Under the pieces are notes generated by a model, which was given only the letters and a program-made list of their open reading frames with translations, was not told where the DNA came from and ran no database searches. Below, one piece after another: positions 5,599-6,375 of a stretch of 6,375 nt of DNA. The translations under genes and the position numbers were made by a program. Every line of letters starts with the position of its first letter. Position 1 is the first letter of the stretch. The stretch is from Myxococcales bacterium (GTDB taxonomy: Bacteria; Myxococcota_A; Polyangia; Polyangiales; Houyiibacteriaceae), in the NCBI GenBank assembly GCA_020354595.1, contig CP070650.1, forward strand, positions 519,924-526,298. The letters run 5' to 3'.

Positions 5599-6375
5599 TC
5601 ACGAAGACAAAGCCTTCGCAGAGCTCGGGATGTGTCGGCTGTGCACGATTCGAAGCGCGAGGTGCGCGGCGAAACGCCTCATCAACCATCGGTGAAACAG
5701 GGCCTGCGTAGACAGGTAGAGAGGCCACGGCAACCGGGGCTCGTAGTCGTGCACGACGGTGAGAAGGGCTCGCCCACCGAGCGCCTGACGAAGCTCGAAC
5801 CGAGGCCGGCCGCTAGGGCCGAGAAGTGCACCGCCAGTCACGTAGAAAAGCTGTCGACTCGGACTGCTTCGCGCGGGTATACGCTCCAAGCGCAGCAGAG
5901 GCAGGTTCAACGGTGCCAGCACGAAAGTGAAGCCGTTCAACGAGTCGATGTCGACTCGGAGCAGACCGCTCAAGAACCGCGGAAGCCAAAGTAAGTAGTC
6001 GGTTGCGGCGCGTTTGGCCGTCCAACCCGCAGGAAGCTCCATCCGCTGCACCGACCGGACCAAGGACACGCCTCGTCGGCCGGATGAGCCTCGGAACGCG
6101 TGGGGGACAGAGCCGTCGAGCTCATGCACCGCCTGCCGGATGGCCTCTGCCGTAGGCGTTCTGGTCACGCCGAGGCGCTCCGCCAGACCCTCGTCGTGAA
6201 TCACCATTTCGTGTCGAAGGCTTTGTACGAGCGGCCCGACGAGAGCTTTGGGCGCGCCGGTCACGAGCGAAACCCAGAGTCGAGAGAGGCCGGGAGACAT
6301 GACGCGCGACGGAACGAAGAAACGGCGCTTGCCGAGCGCCTCGGCCGTCATCGCCATCATCTCCTTGTAGGTGAC
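5599..6375 (-). CDS. 3' part of an NAD(P)H-binding SDR-type oxidoreductase with C-terminal DUF2867-like domain
   Basis: The frame is open to the window edge, so the 5' end is missing; 258 residues are visible, ending at TGA 5599-5601. The edge reads V-T-Y-K-E-M-M, the usual 'LTYREMM' that follows the Rossmann core in NDUFA9-like/YcsK-like NAD(P)-binding epimerase relatives. The ATG at 6360 is therefore internal; it has no properly spaced ribosome binding site, since GAG directly abuts it. Visible residues 14-85 ([20 protein letters not shown] and [10 protein letters not shown]) match the region after the Rossmann fold in fusions with DUF2867. Residues about 104-245 then form an alpha/beta domain of DUF2867/SRPBCC-like appearance, ending in an amphipathic helix. 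The NAD(P)-binding glycine motif lies outside the window. It is the first visible gene of a likely operon with the fasciclin lipoprotein. The substrate is unknown; the family assignment is from motif memory, moderately sure. Confidence 0.75.
   Translation of the reverse strand, partial: VTYKEMMAMTAEALGKRRFFVPSRVMSPGLSRLWVSLVTGAPKALVGPLVQSLRHEMVIHDEGLAERLGVTRTPTAEAIRQAVHELDGSVPHAFRGSSGRRGVSLVRSVQRMELPAGWTAKRAATDYLLWLPRFLSGLLRVDIDSLNGFTFVLAPLNLPLLRLERIPARSSPSRQLFYVTGGALLGPSGRPRFELRQALGGRALLTVVHDYEPRLPWPLYLSTQALFHRWLMRRFAAHLALRIVHSRHIPSSAKALSS

Noticed and set aside
5576..5728. Longer fasciclin start at 5728
   Set aside because: It would overlap the upstream gene by about 130 bases and place 51 residues before a perfect lipoprotein signal peptide that has its own strong ribosome binding site.

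Overview
The window is GC-rich, with the typical excess of long antisense open frames, and reads as gene-dense Gram-negative DNA. A DUF1501 Tat-exported protein paired with a DUF1553-like partner, a predicted outer-membrane barrel, a lipoprotein, and a MerR-type regulator with a cobalamin domain all fit a member of the Myxococcota or a related delta-type or planctomycete-like lineage. This assignment is an inference from gene content; no rRNA or other marker is present.

Left part (1-2383, plus strand): the 3' portion of a large exported protein resembling DUF1549/DUF1553-type proteins, then after a 13-base gap with a good ribosome binding site a DUF1501 protein with a twin-arginine signal. 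The two look co-transcribed and probably co-functional outside the cytoplasm. The DUF1501 gene ends 2 bases from the end of a convergent gene.

Middle part (2386-3753, minus strand): a secreted, probably beta-barrel protein of unknown function (2854-3753), followed by a small four-helix membrane protein (2386-2787). The barrel gene has a candidate -10 box and a perfect 9-bp hairpin in its leader. The membrane-protein start lies in a 17-bp near-tandem duplication. A 188-base gap (3754-3941) separates this pair from the next gene; it holds the leader hairpin and candidate promoter and little else.

Right part (3942-6375, minus strand): in transcription order, the 3' portion of an NAD(P)H-binding oxidoreductase of the NDUFA9-like/DUF2867 type (5599 to the window edge), 23 bases later a fasciclin-domain lipoprotein (5060-5575), a 209-base gap with a strong stem-loop and an inverted repeat, then a MerR-family regulator with a C-terminal cobalamin-binding domain (3942-4850). 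The regulator keeps the W-x9-E-H cap and axial-histidine motifs of CarH/LitR photoreceptors but lacks the extra histidine used in the CarH light-state bis-His adduct. The right part may be the edge of a light- or B12-responsive envelope-stress locus; the physical linkage is seen, the regulatory connection is inferred.

No RNA genes, insertion sequences, CRISPR arrays or phage genes were recognised. No entirely new system is demonstrated; the regulator, its upstream dyad and the unfamiliar barrel protein are the best candidates for a second look.
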